Of a DNA stretch of 64,000 nt, positions 1 to 14,300 are shown in pieces. The position numbers and the translations under genes are program-made. Source of the DNA: Kryptolebias marmoratus. Its lineage: Eukaryota > Chordata > Actinopteri > Cyprinodontiformes > Rivulidae. The stretch is taken from the NCBI RefSeq assembly GCF_001649575.2, contig NC_051434.1, positions 9,931,873-9,995,872 of the forward strand, in the 5' to 3' direction. The notes under the pieces were generated by a model. The model was not told where the DNA came from and made no database searches. It worked only from the letters and a program-made list of their open reading frames with translations. Position 1 is the first letter of the stretch, and each line of letters starts with the position of its first letter.

Positions 1-1805
1 AATCATCAAAATTAAACGAAATAAACATTTGAAATATATGAGTTTGTATGTAATGTATGAATATAATATACAAGTTTCACTTTTTAAATGGAATTACTGA
101 AATCAATCTACTTTTTCATGATATTCTAATTTTATGACCAGCACCTGTATGTGACTGAGAGAACGCCGTCAGCAGCCATGTCCCAGAGGCAAAAGGCTGA
201 CCAAGGAGTTTGAACATTTTCCGCATGTTTGTTCTTTCAGTCCTATATCATCTGATAATCTGGATGCAGAGTCTAAAACGCTTTCTAGGAACTGAGACAT
301 TTCGCTAAAACATGCAACAAAGACACTACAGTGCAAACACTGTTCCCCACAAGTCATCCTGGCAAATGTTTACCAGCTGAGGGGCGGAAAAAATGAACTT
401 TAATAAATAATAAACTTGAATCACGTTGACCGGGGAGACGGTGGCCATGGCCGTGCATACACGCAGCGACGACACACGCTGGTGTTTGTAATGATTTACG
501 TGCGTGTGTGCTCTGGTGACCTGCAGCAGAGGGCAACGCTGTTACATAACCCCGGCTGTCAAACTTGTTCATATACAACTCCACACACACACACGTGTTC
601 TCAAATGGCTCAGAGGTTATTCTCCTGTCATAAACAGAAACAATAATCTGGCAATGCAGGCCCATCGAAATGGCTAAATATTTACTGTACCTAATGTTAA
701 AGCGAGTGAACTTTACTCAGATCTCCGTTTACGCTCGCGCTGAGATGAGAGGATTGTTTCAGGAACTGTGTGAGCAGCGTGCTCCTCATCTAAAGCCTCC
801 ACGCTGGATGACTTACAGCAAAAAGAAACTGGCCTGTGTTCTTTTTACAACTAAAACAGTTCACACAGAGGGGAAAAGACTACTAATAAATCCCTGAATA
901 AATCCTATGACCACAGAATATCATCGGATCTCAAACTAAAGAAAGAAAAACTACAAATAAAGTGGCTTTTATTACAAACAGCAAAAAGATGAGCTGAACA
1001 GATGTTGCCTATAAGGAGTTTAGTCTAAAACGTAAATGATTAGTCTATTAATGAGCTCACCAATCAGCATAAAAAAAGATACCTGCTACCTCTACAGACA
1101 CGAATGGTTCGGGTTTAGGAGCAGACACAAGGTGCAAGTCAATGGAGCAAAAGTCCAGAGCAGCAAAAACTGAAACAGCAGGAGACCAAAACCCAGTGAT
1201 GAACCGAAGCTGCGATGAAAAAGACTGGAGCAAATGAAAGGAAAACGCAGAAGAAGAACATAAGCATCGATACAGACAAAAACATAAAAGTTACATGAAC
1301 ACGAACCAACAAAAGAAACCAAACTAACAGGCCACAATGTCGTGTGGCGACGAGTATCCCATCAAGCACATGACCAAATCAGTTTCATCAATAAAAGTGT
1401 TGAATTTTTATCTTTATCGTTTTGTATTCTGAAGCCAGTGTGGCGTTAATTCTGCCTCCTGAAAGGGAAATTTGTCTGCGTTTTAAACCCAAACTATCTT
1501 TCTTAAAAAAATAAAAAAATAAATACCGTTTAGATGTTCTGAGACAACAGAGAATGCAATCACTCCAACAACCCTCTATTCCCACTGGAGCAGGGTGCGA
1601 GTGGAATGTTTTTTTTTATTTGTTTGTTTATTTATTTAATATATTTCAGAAGCCTTCAATAAACAAGAGGAAAGTCATTAAAAGTTAGTTTAAAAAAAAA
1701 AAAAGAGGGGTTGCTGATAATTCACCCATTCTCTTATGATATAGTTGCATGTAAGGGACGTTAATTTAGTGATCAGTTTAAATTATTATAGAATATATGG
1801 GTTAC
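1..1805. other. AT-rich noncoding sequence, no gene seen
   Basis: Only short random frames occur. A (CA)7 run lies near 585 and T/A-rich tracts near 1600-1700. No repeat family is recognised. Confidence 0.7.
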
Positions 1806-2207
1806 CTAAAGGGATAGTTCAAATCTTTTAGAATGGGGTTCTGTAGAAAAGGGTTTGAACAGTTTCTCATTACACGTTTATCCCAGCAGAAACATTATAT
1901 GTTATCCCTGCAGGAAGTGCCACAGCTACCTGCTGCTGCTGCTATTTATGCTTGCAAATAACCAGAGATTTATATGAAAACTGTGTAAAACTAACGATAG
2001 TGTGTGTGAAGGTTTATAAAATTGAATTTTTTTACACTGAAGCAGCAATCTGCTCCAACCAGCTGTTAGCATATCAGCCCGGTCAGAATTAATGCTTTTC
2101 CTCCAAACTGAGGTCGTTCAAACAGCCATCTACGACAGGTATGATGTCATTTGTTTTTAACTTATCCACAGAACCCCCACTTAAAAAGAACTCAACTATT
2201 GCTTTAA
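1806..2207 (+). mobile_element. TTAA-type MITE with ~100-bp inverted repeats, copy A
   Basis: The left end is CTAAAGGGATAGTTCAAATC with a GGGGTTCTGTAGAAAAGG block. The right end is CTGAGGTCGTTCAAACAGCC .. GAACCCCCACTTAAAAAG .. CTTTAA, the reverse complement of the left. The interior shares TGCAGGAAGTGCCACAG and CAGCAATCTGCTCC with the copy at 44117. No coding capacity. Confidence 0.75.
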
Positions 2208-2879
2208 TTTATTTACCAAAAACATCCGTTTCATTTCCTTTTTCTTAACCAGATTAAAAGTCCATTGAGATCCAGATTTCATTTGCAGGGGGGACCTGGG
2301 CAAACAGATAAATGAATAAATAACAAGAAAAATAAGCACTAATTTTCTCCAAACTCTCAGACTACAGAGGTTAATTTAACCAGCGTTCAAAAATGATGCT
2401 ATTTTTATTTATTAAAAGACATTTTTAAAAACGTTTTGTCATCCGTCATCCGTATGCCGTAAGTCTATTATCTGAACTATTCCATTAAAATTCCTTTATC
2501 AAAGCTTGTCTGTTATTGTTGAGCAGTTCAGGAAACCACAGGGTATCGAGTTCACACAACCCACAACCCGAAAAGAAGGAAAACTAGTCGAGAACAATGG
2601 GGTAATTAGCCTCCACCTTTCAAGAAATGCAGAGTAAATGACTACATGAGTAAACATGTAGCCGTACGGACGGAGAGAGAAACAGAAGAAAGGTTTTGTT
2701 AGTTTACAGCAGGGATCTCACCTTTGCTTTCTGTCACAGTTCAGGGCTCTCATGGTGGTTTAGTTGTTTGGATTTAGCTTTGTTTTTGAACTCATCTTTG
2801 TTTGTTTGTGTTCTTAAATTATCACTGTTTCAGATACCTTGTTTATTTCTCCCTTTCGGTTTTTGTACAAATTATAATT

Positions 2880-3135
2880 TTTCAAAATAGATTTATTTTC
2901 ACGAAAACACTTCTCTTAGAGATCTGCTTCAGCGAACGTGCTCCATTTTTGTCATCTTGAACTACTTTTAGCTAGCATTTGGCTGCATTTAGCTACAATT
3001 TTGCTCATTTTAGCTACTGTTTGCTGATTTTAGCTTTAGCATTTGTTTTGCTACTTGGAGCTACAGTTTTACTTCTAGCAAGGTTTTGCCTTTTAGCTGC
3101 CATTTTGCTTCTTTTCGCTTCTGCGTTCACATTTG
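2880..3135 (+). repeat. AGCT-rich degenerate minisatellite element, copy 1
   Basis: An entry sequence GAGATCTGCTTCAGCGAACG is followed by repeated units of the kind TTTTAGCTAGCATTTGGCTGC with a loose ~20-bp period. The same entry sequence and units occur at 43150 and, more weakly, at 40950, always on plus. Confidence 0.65.
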
Positions 3136-6100
3136 TCATTAGTTTCTTCCAAATTAATAAGTCCTCTAATGTATGAAATAAAACCACAAAATCAATGCCT
3201 TCTCGTTCTATATGTCACAAGAATGTTAATAAAAAACAAATACTAAAATTCTGAGAAACACTAAGGCTACAACTTTATACTCCTGATCCCCCCGAAACAC
3301 TGATGAAATGAATGGTGGGAGTAACTTATCAGGCACCGCATCAAAATCAGATCAATAGCTACGTTTATTTTTTTCTAACCGAATGACCACAGAGGGTCAC
3401 ACTTGAGCAAAATAAAGTCAAACTAAAAACACGGCTACAAATTGAGGGTGATGAAGGAATTCAAGACAAGAGCGTCAAAGACGTAACAGAGCCATTCAGA
3501 AACCAACAGTGGCGGAGGAACGTGAGGACACATAACAGAATGAAAGGTAGAGAAATGAAGACAAATCTGAGACAAGATATAAAACAAAACAAAACCAGAG
3601 ACAAGAGGAAGCATCACAGAGGTGTGAAGAGAAAGACAAAGGGTGGGAGAGAGTGGACGTGGAGAAGGATGGCACTTTATCACTGAGCCTAGAGTTGTAA
3701 AAGCAATAAACTCTCTGTCGGTCTCAGCATAAGGACTTCCCAGACACCACAAAGGCCATCCTCATTCGTCTCACTAAAAGCGAGCTCAAGCCAGGAAAGT
3801 GTTTGTCGTCGTGAAATCCTGACTGTTTCAGAACACCCCAGCGTTCAGTACAACCCATTAAAATATCTGTAAGTGCTGACTTTTTTAAACTAATAACCAC
3901 GTGACCCTTTTTGTTTGTTTGTTTCTTCTTTTGAAACGGGAAAAAACAGACAAACTGGTTCCTTAATCTTACTGTAAAAATAACCAACTTGACTGGATTT
4001 CAGAGCTGGGCGGTATCCATTTTCCTCAGTAATGACCTCAAGATAAAATATTACCATCTGTCTAGAATGACTTGGCCTGTTGTCTTATTTCTATGTGCAA
4101 TTTAATTCATTTTTATGACTTATAATGTGTTTTAATCCTTATTACTTTAGGATTCAACAATAATTGTTTTCTATTGCTACTATAACACAGAACGTGATTT
4201 ATTAAAACTGAATAACATAAAGAAATCATACTGTAACAGTTTTTCCTGCTGTTTTATACCTGCTGCAGTTCTTCCACTACTCAATAGGTGTCACTACTGA
4301 GAAAATGTCCACACTGCACAGTGGATGGGAATCAAGAGCTTTACAGACTAAAGTAGTTGTTTCATCTTGTTCGTTTTACTTGTGAGTGATTTTTATAGCT
4401 CAGAAATGACTGTAAAAGCAAACCTACTTGGACGTTTGCTTCGTTTTCTGTTTTAAAACTCATGACTAGTCGAAAACGACACAAATGCAACAAGTAGCGT
4501 TGTTACATTTAGGCTTCCCAGAAGCTTCTTAAATTCAGCGGTTCTGTTGCTTTTATGATTGGAAACTATGAGAGTCAAAGGCAACAAGAAATCAGACGTT
4601 CTGTGATGATAGGGATGGCATCTGTGCTTAGAAAAATGATCTAATTTCCATATTCTCTTTGTCCTGCCATCCTAAGATGTGATCACTTTTGGCAATTTCC
4701 ACCCACCTGTACCTCCACATCTCCTTCATCACTCTCCTCATTTGTCTCGAACTCTCACGGTGCACTTATAGTCGTGGTGTGATTGCATTAAGTCACAGAG
4801 AGAGACGGAGAGAGGCAGCAGGCAGGCCTGTGGCCACACTAATGTACAGAACAAAATGTACAGAGTTTCGACTGTCAAGAAGAACAAGTAGCTGTCGGAA
4901 TGAGAGGAGAGGCATCCATTAGTTTAATCCTTTTACCTAACTTGGAAAGGTGGTGCTTACAGTGGATTCTGTGAAGGAGGGAGAACAGAAAGAAGGAAGG
5001 AGATGAGTGGAAGGGGAAAAAAATCCTCTTATGAGTGTTTGTAAATCTACAGCTCGGCGTCATTTTTCAACCTTTATTGTTCTCTCGTGCGAGCAGCCGG
5101 AGCATCCACACAATAACCTAAGACATTTCGGCGGTCCATTAGTGTCTCCGTAGTGCATTTGTAATATTCTTGAGGTATCCTGAGACGTGCATTTCAGATG
5201 GTAGCAATTAACGAGACCGGTCAGGCTCGACAGCAATCACAGCTTTTAACATTATTCATTTTTCACGTTAAAAACACACGAGCCATAAATCAAGCCTGCT
5301 AACTTCACAAACTGCTTACAACAAATGCCGTTTGTCTCATCCTGCTAGGAATACAAAGAGAAAAAAAAAAGAATCCATCACAGAGGCAATATGTTGCTTC
5401 ATGCAAACAATGAGGGTTATCTTTCAAAGTGGGGGCGGAGGACAGGGAATACCCTAAAGGAATAACATCTAATGCAGTCAGACTGCTCGAACCAAATAGT
5501 CGGGAGCTAGCATAGCCAGAGATGATGTCAGCCATCATTACTCACTGCTTACTGCTACGGAGCAGGAGGGAAAGGAGAGGAAAGTGCAACAAAACTGGGT
5601 CCGATTTACGAGTCCAGGTAGGGTGATCAGATGAAACCAAAGGAAGATGATAATTTGTGTGAATAGCAGCACATAAAAAGAGGCGAGTCATGCTCATTTT
5701 TTTTTTAATCTGCTCCCTAAACCCAACCCTAATCCTTCAGCATATCACCCTGCGCTGGGAACAATGCAACACACTCTTTCTCTCACACACCCAGGATCTG
5801 CTGGCATGATTCATTAGCAATGACCCACAGCAACAAGTTTTTCCACGCCTGTAGCTATGTGCATTCAAGTCAATACCTCGCAGCTCCAAATGACTTTTCA
5901 CTCAGATTAAGGATGTCGCACAAACTTCGACACAGCTTTGAGTTGTGTGTGTGTGTGTGTGTGTCTCAGATAACCTCAATGGTGATGCCAGAAACAAGTG
6001 CACAGATGACAGCATAGCATGTAACACACACTTTTACAAGGAGACAGAGTTGTTTCTGTGCTGAGGTTGTGCAAATGTCCACACACCTTTTAGATTTGAT

Positions 6101-8230
6101 GGCTGTTCTTTATGTATATATATTTTATTTTTATACAGTCATACCAGCCGTGTGTCGCTGAGCTACAGAGCATTTCAACCACGAGGAAAGAGCTTCAGCG
6201 CTCACATTCTGGTGTATTTAGTAAAAGTAAAATGTACTTTTTTATTCGTCTTTACAGCTTTCGAATAAGAATAGCCTTGGCTATAAAAGCTCTTCGCTGC
6301 GCTTTTTTTTTTCCTTCCCGCTTTTTAGTGAATCTGTCTTATTTAGGACGTGTAACTATTTCATTCATTCTTCAGAGCTTCATTTATCCAGCTCCACTCT
6401 CTTTCCTCGTTGTAATTCAGCCAGCAGAGTGGATGAACTCGCAGACACTGGATAAGGTAATTAACGAACTCTTTAGTGTGCGGAGTCAGCCAAAAGTGTG
6501 CCTGTGTCAGACCGCGTCGCTTCGGAGACCTGTGGCATGACAGTTCACGAGGAAGCAGAGCTCCAGGACAAAACAGAGGATGCATTTTTATTGGATCATC
6601 TCAGCAAACTACAACCTGACCTGCCTTTTTATTGTAATCAGCATAAAAAGTACATGAGCCTCACTGTCTAAGGTTTAAATGTCCTTCGCCTCTGACCACC
6701 TGCCGGACTTGTCTGCCCTCCCTTCCTTTCTGTCCGCCTCCCTCTTTGGTTCGGCTCGGCTGAAAGTCTCTGGTTTGTGTAAATGTGACATTGTGTGCTT
6801 TCCGTTTTCCCGTAACCCAGTTTCAACCGTACGGTGGGAGCAGGGGCCCAGATCAAATAAAGCCGAGGGCAGCTGTTACAAGAAAACCAAGAAGGGAAAA
6901 TCCACAGACAGAGATGGGGGGGGGGGGTGACCTCTCTGTTTACGAAGGGTGTGTAACCCACCCCTTCAAAAAAAAAGCAGCAAGGTGCCAAAAATATAAC
7001 AGGAACCCCACTAGACAGAGAATAAAACAGTTCTAATTCATAACAAATATAAATTAATCCTGCTTCTTTAGACATGTAAGGGATATTTTACTAAAAAGCA
7101 ATGTATGAGCTGAACTTGTTAAACTTCTTTATCTACTTTTTTATGTGTGTTGGCCTCCAACCAAGACACTCCAGATTTCCAAGAAAGAAAGAAATTACAA
7201 AATATATAAATAAACAGGCACCCTTTAAAATTAACCATTCATTTAAGGACCAAAACCAGCAGGCGTTGCCGAGTACCTCATCACAGCGCCTGTGACGCTT
7301 CCTTATAGAAAGCAGCTCTAGGTTAATTAGTAATGTGGCATTTCTGCCGTCGGTGCGAGCCGTCGCTGCAGGCTTAGCATGAGAGGTAATTCCACGAACA
7401 ATTGAAACAAATACAACTATCTTACAGAAATAATTGAATTCCTACAAAGTTGTCAGGTTTCCCCTGCAAGGTTAACTCTTTCTCCCGGCATAAGAAATAT
7501 AATCTCAGGGCTTATTCTCTGATTATAAAAGCAAAGTTAGGCTGTTTTTTTTTTTTGGAAACAAGCCTTGGAGGAGGTGAATACAAAAATCAGGTTTAAA
7601 GTTACAAAATGGTGATAAAAATAAAATAGAATCTGACTGATGCCTTTAGTCGGGAGGACAGAAAGCTTGTATTCTATTTTATAGACTTTAAAGCAGCACA
7701 GCAAGCTACATCAAGAACTTTAAAGAAAAAAAAACATCTGATTGATAAGAAAGGGTTTTGTTTCAGCAGACTAATGTGAAAGTCTTTAACATGCATTAAC
7801 CCAGATGAATAGTTGTTTCAGGATAAATAGTAACTGTTAAAGCTCTACTAGAAATATTACTCAGCATATTCAAGAAACTGCTTGTTTAATGAATAAAAAG
7901 TCAGATTTATCAGATCTTTCCAGAAAACTACTAGCGCTACACACCCATACAATAAAACACTGTGACTCTTAGCTAAATACAGGCAGGTTAAGTTAAAACA
8001 ACAACAACATAAATCATCCTATAATGGCCACGTTTCAGTGCACCTTGAGCTGATTTTAGCAGTCAGTGAAGATTGTACATCATTTTAATGGAGGAGGAAA
8101 TACCTCCTCTGGTAATGTGACTGTCATGGTCATCTTTTTTAAATAGACAAAGAAAAATCTAACAATTACCAGGCAAACTGGATGATTTGTTTTGGCCTAA
8201 AACACCCACTCCTTAGTGTGCATTTGTTCA
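3136..8230. other. Noncoding sequence, no gene seen
   Basis: A possible old hAT remnant starts at 4001 (CAGAGCTGGGCGGTATCC). A segment at 4270-4310 (CTCAATAGGTGTCACTACTGAGAAAAT) resembles 25010-25045. At 6537-6671 a 44-codon ATG frame of fairly coding-like composition (MTVHEEAELQDKTEDAFLLD...) follows an AG; it is unrecognised and not called. A stretch at 7255-7400 looks unique and of balanced composition. Confidence 0.6.
5944..5964 (+). repeat. (TG)10 microsatellite
   Basis: A perfect dinucleotide run of 21 bases. Confidence 0.98.
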
Positions 8231-8311
8231 GTTTTGGCCGGACGTTGAGCGTCACTCCGCATCAGATTGAGCCGCCGCACGCTGCGTGTGTGTGTGAGGA
8301 GTGTGAGCAGC

Positions 8312-8381
8312 ATGTCTGAAGCAGCAGCAGCTCCATCTGCGTCTACCACAGGTGGTGTTCAAACGTACTATGGAGCTCGAG
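8312..8381 (+). CDS. Candidate first coding exon, unidentified (low confidence)
   Basis: An ATG in acceptable context (GAGCAGCATGT) opens 23 codons, MSEAAAAPSASTTGGVQTYY then GAR, and ends at CTCGAG|GTCAGT, a good donor (GT at 8382-8383). About 80 bp upstream is locally CpG-richer than its surroundings, as in a start region. I do not recognise the peptide and find no downstream exon. It could be chance. The longer 169-codon frame that reads through the donor is AT-rich and not gene-like. Confidence 0.25.
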
Positions 8382-8383
8382 GT

Positions 8384-11300
8384 CAGTTTCACTTTGAAAG
8401 CACAAAATATGCCCCCCCAAAAAAAAACACGCTCCGAGTGACGGCTTCTGAGTCCTCTGGTCATCGTGACGTCTCTTTTTTTATCATAAAACACGGATTA
8501 AAAGGGAAAATGTTATGTTGTTTCAAACAGAAACCAGAAAGTTTTATAACTGTGCTGCAAAAACCAGATTTTGACTCCTTAGTTTATGCACACCTGACAA
8601 ACTGTTTAGCTCCCGAAGCCACCGTGATTTTGCACCATGTGTCTGAGCTTTTAGTCTGTCAGGCCTCCGTTGGCTCGTTTTCTGAGGATTTCGTTGCCCG
8701 GAGAAAGGCAGCTGTCAGCTACGCATGGAGAAAAGGAAAGCAGCAGGGAATAAAATGTGTAATTTCCATCCAGTGAAACTGATGGCTGAAGAAAGGTGGA
8801 GCACAGGGAACGAGAAAGCAGAGACAGGCTGAACTGCAGAGGAAAAAATATCAACAATTTTCAGCTAAATATCTCCTTTGTTTCACCTAAAACTCGCCCG
8901 TACACTTTTTCTCGGGGGATTAAACTTACTTTGCTGCAAAGTTAGTTTATAAAAGTAATTAGGCGGCACTCCAGGACATGTTTGAGGAGTTAGAAAGCCG
9001 CTCCCCGAGCACAGCGGACTGGCCAATGGGTAATAAACAGAAACTATTCAGGAATTCTTAAAGCTTCATCTATTTGATCAAAACTTTTTTGCTATTCCTT
9101 CTTGGAATGGACTTGTTCTTTAAAAACAAGAAGAAGAGAAAAGTGATTCACTGAGACTTTAAGTAGAGATTGCCTCCCCCACTTTTTCTTTTCTTTAGCT
9201 AAGCCCTTTTATTTCCTCTGACTCTCAGAGGAGAGAATGAGCTTCGATGTACAGCTGGTGAAACAGATAAAGGACTGACGGAGAAGTTGCAATAGATAAA
9301 ATGGAGGACTAGTTCAGAAAGATAATGGGGAGAAAGAGAAGGAAATGGGAATGAAGGCAGACAGAAAGATTTGAAAAATAAAGACTAAGTTTCTCGACAG
9401 AAAAAAACATACAAACACGTTTTACACTAATAAAAAAGATATGGGACAACTTTTCAGTAATTATAATAAATGCTGTTAGTGTAAAACATAAATCCGGGAA
9501 AGTTTCACCAATCTATCGCTGACATACAGGTTACCATGGTTACGAAGCACTCTGACATAGAAGTATACGTTCCCTTTCACATTTAGGAGCAGTGTTTGAA
9601 AAAGTAAAATATTTAACGCCTCCCAGCATCCCGTGATCCCGAAAGGCTGAGTTTCTCCTCGTGACACGAACGACAGCGGAGTTCGCCGACAACAAGAGGC
9701 TTGTCTGACGCCCGCGCGGGCGAGGGGGGGGGTCCCCGTTCTCACCTGAGCAGAGGGGGTCAGAGGGTGGAGTGGGTGGAGCCTGATGCTCGGCTGATTG
9801 CTGGTCCTGATGGGGAAATCTGGATGTTTTCAGCAACAGGAGGGACAGAACGTCTCAGATGAGCAGTCACGTTTGCCTGTCTGCAGGTACAGTCACCATT
9901 CCCTTTAGGGAAACAAAGAAACACAAGAACTTTTATCAATTTTCACTCCCATACACTCTAACAAGCTGTATTAGTTTCCTGATTGGATTTTTCAGAGAAA
10001 ATCTGCTTCATTTAATTCAACTTTAGCTGCATAATAATTAATTCATGAACGTAAAATCAGAGGGCTGATAGGTCAGCTCATGAATTAGGCCGAATTTTGC
10101 CATTTTTAAAAATATTCTGAATTGCAAACTTCTGAGCACATAATAGGAAGATTAAAAGGCAGGTGCACATTTTATTTTGCCAAAGGACTTTCTGCTACAG
10201 GGATGCCTTTCACAGCAGGTGGGGGCTTTTCAGTGCACCACCAGCACACCCCCAAAGGAGGTTAACCAGATTATTATGTTGATTTTAAAAGAAATTGTCA
10301 TATTTACTGGGGGAAATGTTGTGACCTTAATTCTTATCTTTCAGAACTTCATAAATCAATTTGGTTAGACAGAAAATGTTACTAATAAAGAGAAAATATG
10401 GAAAAAATTACACATGCAACTGCATTTATTGCACGTCTTTAATAAACTTTAGCACAGAAAAGAATGCATACTGAGCCACATTAGTTATTAGGATCTTCAT
10501 ATTTTTAAATCTAGCAAATTATAATAAACTGATGCATTTATAAACCCAAACCAACTAAAGAAATCAGCCTCATAAATCGACATTTGGCTACACTGATGTC
10601 TAAAAATCTGCATCCGTATTGGCCATAACAGACATTAATCAGTAGACCTCTGATTAAAATTATCAGCGTAATCTTCAACAAAGTGTTATTTCCCACAAGA
10701 GCTATTTTCTAACCAAAGCTATCACAAATGTTACAATTAAATAACTTCAATCTAAATCATGAAATAACAAAAATAAATGGAGAGAAAAAAAAACTGTTCT
10801 CACCGCTTTTATTAAAAAGCTCAAAGTGGATACGCAAACATTTATGACTGATCCTCAGTAAAGTGTGACTCTGTGAGACTCTAAACCAAGAATATCTATA
10901 AATGTCTGGTTTTTTGCAATTTTCTACTCACTTCCTCTTGTTTCTTTTCCACTTTTCTGCCTCTCTTCAAAGTATTCAGAACAACACCCAGGCTATTAAT
11001 ACCCCATCAGCATGGCAACTACACCTTGTTTACCCACACGAGACGCTGGTGTGAGGCTTGTGTCCTCCTTCCTCAACAAAAACATAGCTATTTGGAGCCA
11101 TTTAGGTCTATTTTGTGAAGGTGGCTCACTTTGACAAAATACCTCTATTTTCACTTTGGAAACAATCACTTCTGTGCTTGTTTGGTGATTTTCTCATTAT
11201 GTTGCGAGCAGCTATAACTAAGTATACTCTGATTCGGTGCTTTTACTGTGTTTTCTTCTGCCTCAAAGTATGTTAAAGAGTTCCCTCTTTCCCCTAAACG

Positions 11301-14300
11301 TATTGTATGCACAGTTCAGGAGAACAAATGTTATTTTGGAGCCCTAAAAAGTGCAGCGTGGACAATCCCTCCATCATAACCAGGAGTAGAGTACCGATGT
11401 GTCGTGCATGGCCACGGAGTGAATCCTTATTTCTGTCGAATGTTCATGAAAAGGAGTGAGGTAAATGAAGCGTTGCATAGTGATCAACTTGATGCACAAG
11501 TGTAGACAGACGCACTTGAATCAGTCATCCAGAGTGCTCTTGTCATTTCCGGTAACCACTGATGCTGTTGCCACGGTGACACAAACACATCCTAATTCAC
11601 GGGACAGAGCTAAGCGTCAGGGGGATCCCTGGAGTAGTAAACACTTTCAGCACCGTTCAGAGTGTTTTACAGTGCTGCGTTTACAGTAACAGAGTCGAAC
11701 AACAAAGGTCTGGACGCCCGGCTCTACCGGCTGAACCGCTGCTGGCCGAACAATGCAGTGACCCAGCAACACAGAATCAGATCAGCTGATCATGTGACAA
11801 ACAGGCAACGAAGACAAGAAAAAAACCCAAAGCACTATCTGTCTTTTTTTTTTTTTGACAACGTTGACGCTCCTATAAATAAGCACGTGTAAAACTTGTG
11901 GCATGCATGACTGTTGCGTTAGAAATAAATAAATTTAAACAAACATGCAGAGTTCCCCGTGAAAATAGTGATAATACAGCTTTAACAAAAACAACATGCT
12001 AATCTTTGTTTTGTGCCTGTTACCATTTGCTTCATTATGTATTTGTACGTTTAAAGTCTCTTCTAATACTACATTAAGAGCCCTAATCAGGCAACAAAGA
12101 AGAAAAATGCAACAAAGCCAAAACTATCTTTATCTCTTCATTTGTATACCAGGGTGATGATATCTTCTTTTGACCTGAGTCTTATCAGAAATCAATATCC
12201 ATCTCCAGTGTCGAATCAATAAAGAGCAGAGTTTCACCTGGTTTAACCCTGTCGACCTGTTTCATGGAAAAGATTGGCCCAAATATTGTGAAAAGCTGAC
12301 ACACATAGGCTGCTTTGTAAATACGCTGCATGCAAATACAAGTTTTACTACTCAGCAGTCAGCTCTCGGTGTGTTGCACAAGAAGCTCGATAGTCCCGGC
12401 AGTCCTGATCTGTGTGTCTGTGGACAGATGCTGTCAGCGTGTCCCACCCATTGTCCCCTCATCAGAGACACATGCGCCCTCGTACGTATACAGGGGTACT
12501 GTGAGCTCAGGTGTTTACTAGAAATGTAGGGCTGCAGTCGTTTTGGAAAAGTGGGGAAATTAGGGTTGGAGATCAGGGTTGTGATCCTGTAACATAAATC
12601 AGAGTGAGGAAGTGTAACGATTGAACAAAAATACAAATGTTGGGACCAGAGGTGGGAGATGGCTCAAGCATGCCTGCTGTATCGGGACTTTTCCCTGGTA
12701 GGATGTATCGTTGGGACAAATTGTCATTGATGTGGCGTGCAGTCTGCATCTAATTCACTAGGAGTTTAATTTCCCTCACACTCTCATAATGTCCCGCTCA
12801 GAGCAGACAGCACACTCCCACTCCCATCCAGAAAGCCCCTCAGTGTGAGCGTTGTAGCATCCAGTCGGAGGAAGCGAAACATTAAAAGCCGCCGTACAAG
12901 TGTTCAGAGATGGACATGTGTACATAGACAAGTGACTCGCCACATTTTGTGCATCATAATAAAACCACAAGATAACAAAATATTAGTTACAGACCATATT
13001 GTCCAAGTCTTGTTAATATGAAACCTTCAGTCTGTTCCCAGCTAATTTCTGATATGCTGCTTAGGACTAGCTCTATCTACATACTTGAGTCAAAGTTCTT
13101 GGCATTTTTATTTCTGGTTTGCTATCATATATGCAGCTGAAATTATTTCTTTCTTTTGTTGCAAGCCCAAGGAGGAACTCTGAGGCCATCAAGGTCCTCG
13201 AAGTGCACGTTTAGTTTGTCAAACGTCTGCTTCAATCTTTGCAAATCATTTGTATGTTTGTATGGAGAAAATGCTCATAAGCTCTCCAATCTGAAACAAA
13301 AAGAGAGTAACAAATACAACAGAAAGAACAGAGTTTTCCTTAAACTAGCCAAGACTTTACTATTTTGTGTTTGTGTACATAAATACTACAAAAATACAAG
13401 TATAAAGCATTCTTGGTCAGGTTTAAAATTCATCGTAATCGTCGGCTTCAAAGGGCCGAGGAAGGTGCAGCGCTGCAGGAGCTGCTGAAAGCTCTGTACC
13501 AACAGATTATTGTAAAAGCTCACAGCTACAGGAAGTATCTGTAAACAATGTAAAAATAAATAAATAAATAAATAAATGCTGACAACTTTCAATGTTTTGA
13601 ATAAATTCGAAGTAAAGCAGAAGAAAGGAGAACGACGGAGCCACGTCCACAACGAAACACGAACAGTCTTTGTTGTGCAACCCGCCCTCACCCTCGGCTC
13701 TATCACTGCAGGTCAAAGTGTGGCTCCGTGAAAATCTGCCTAAATGTGCTTCTATATGTCTGATGATCAAGCTTTTTCCTGCTGATAGCCTCCACATGTC
13801 TCCACCGCCGCTGATACGGTCACACGCCGCAGACAGATCAGTGCCGCAGGTGAAAAAGTCGATAAAGCTCTAAAACAACTTGGTCAGAGTAAAGCAGCGA
13901 TAAACAGAGATGGAAATATATTTTGCCAGCACACAGTGAGACATCATCTCTAAACACTAACTTGAGCACTCATAAATAACAAATAATAACTGATTATACG
14001 TAGATGGACGCGCAAATAACCAAAAGGTTCAGATGATCCAGCAAGAAAACAGCAGAAACATCCTGGAACGTACAAAAACATGACAAAACCCCAGATTAAA
14101 CTACAGGTCTTCATTTACAGTTTTATAAGAGTTATTATTATATCTTTTGACCAATAATCTCACTCATCAGAACATAGTGGACTCTAATTTAGGAGCTCTA
14201 CAAAAATCACAAGCTAGCAATGTAAAGATAGACCGATTTTAACCAGCTGATATTGGTCACTTTTTAAAAATCACCAGGTAACCGTGTCTGTGGAAACTTC

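Noticed and set aside
6537..6671. 44-codon plus frame MTVHEEAELQDKTEDAFLLD...
   Set aside because: It is coding-like in composition and follows an AG, but is short, unrecognised and has no partner exon. Worth a translated search, not a call.
8267..8776. 169-codon plus frame as a full gene
   Set aside because: After the donor-like site at 8381 the sequence becomes AT-rich with an intron-like character. Only the first 70 nt were kept as a weak exon candidate.
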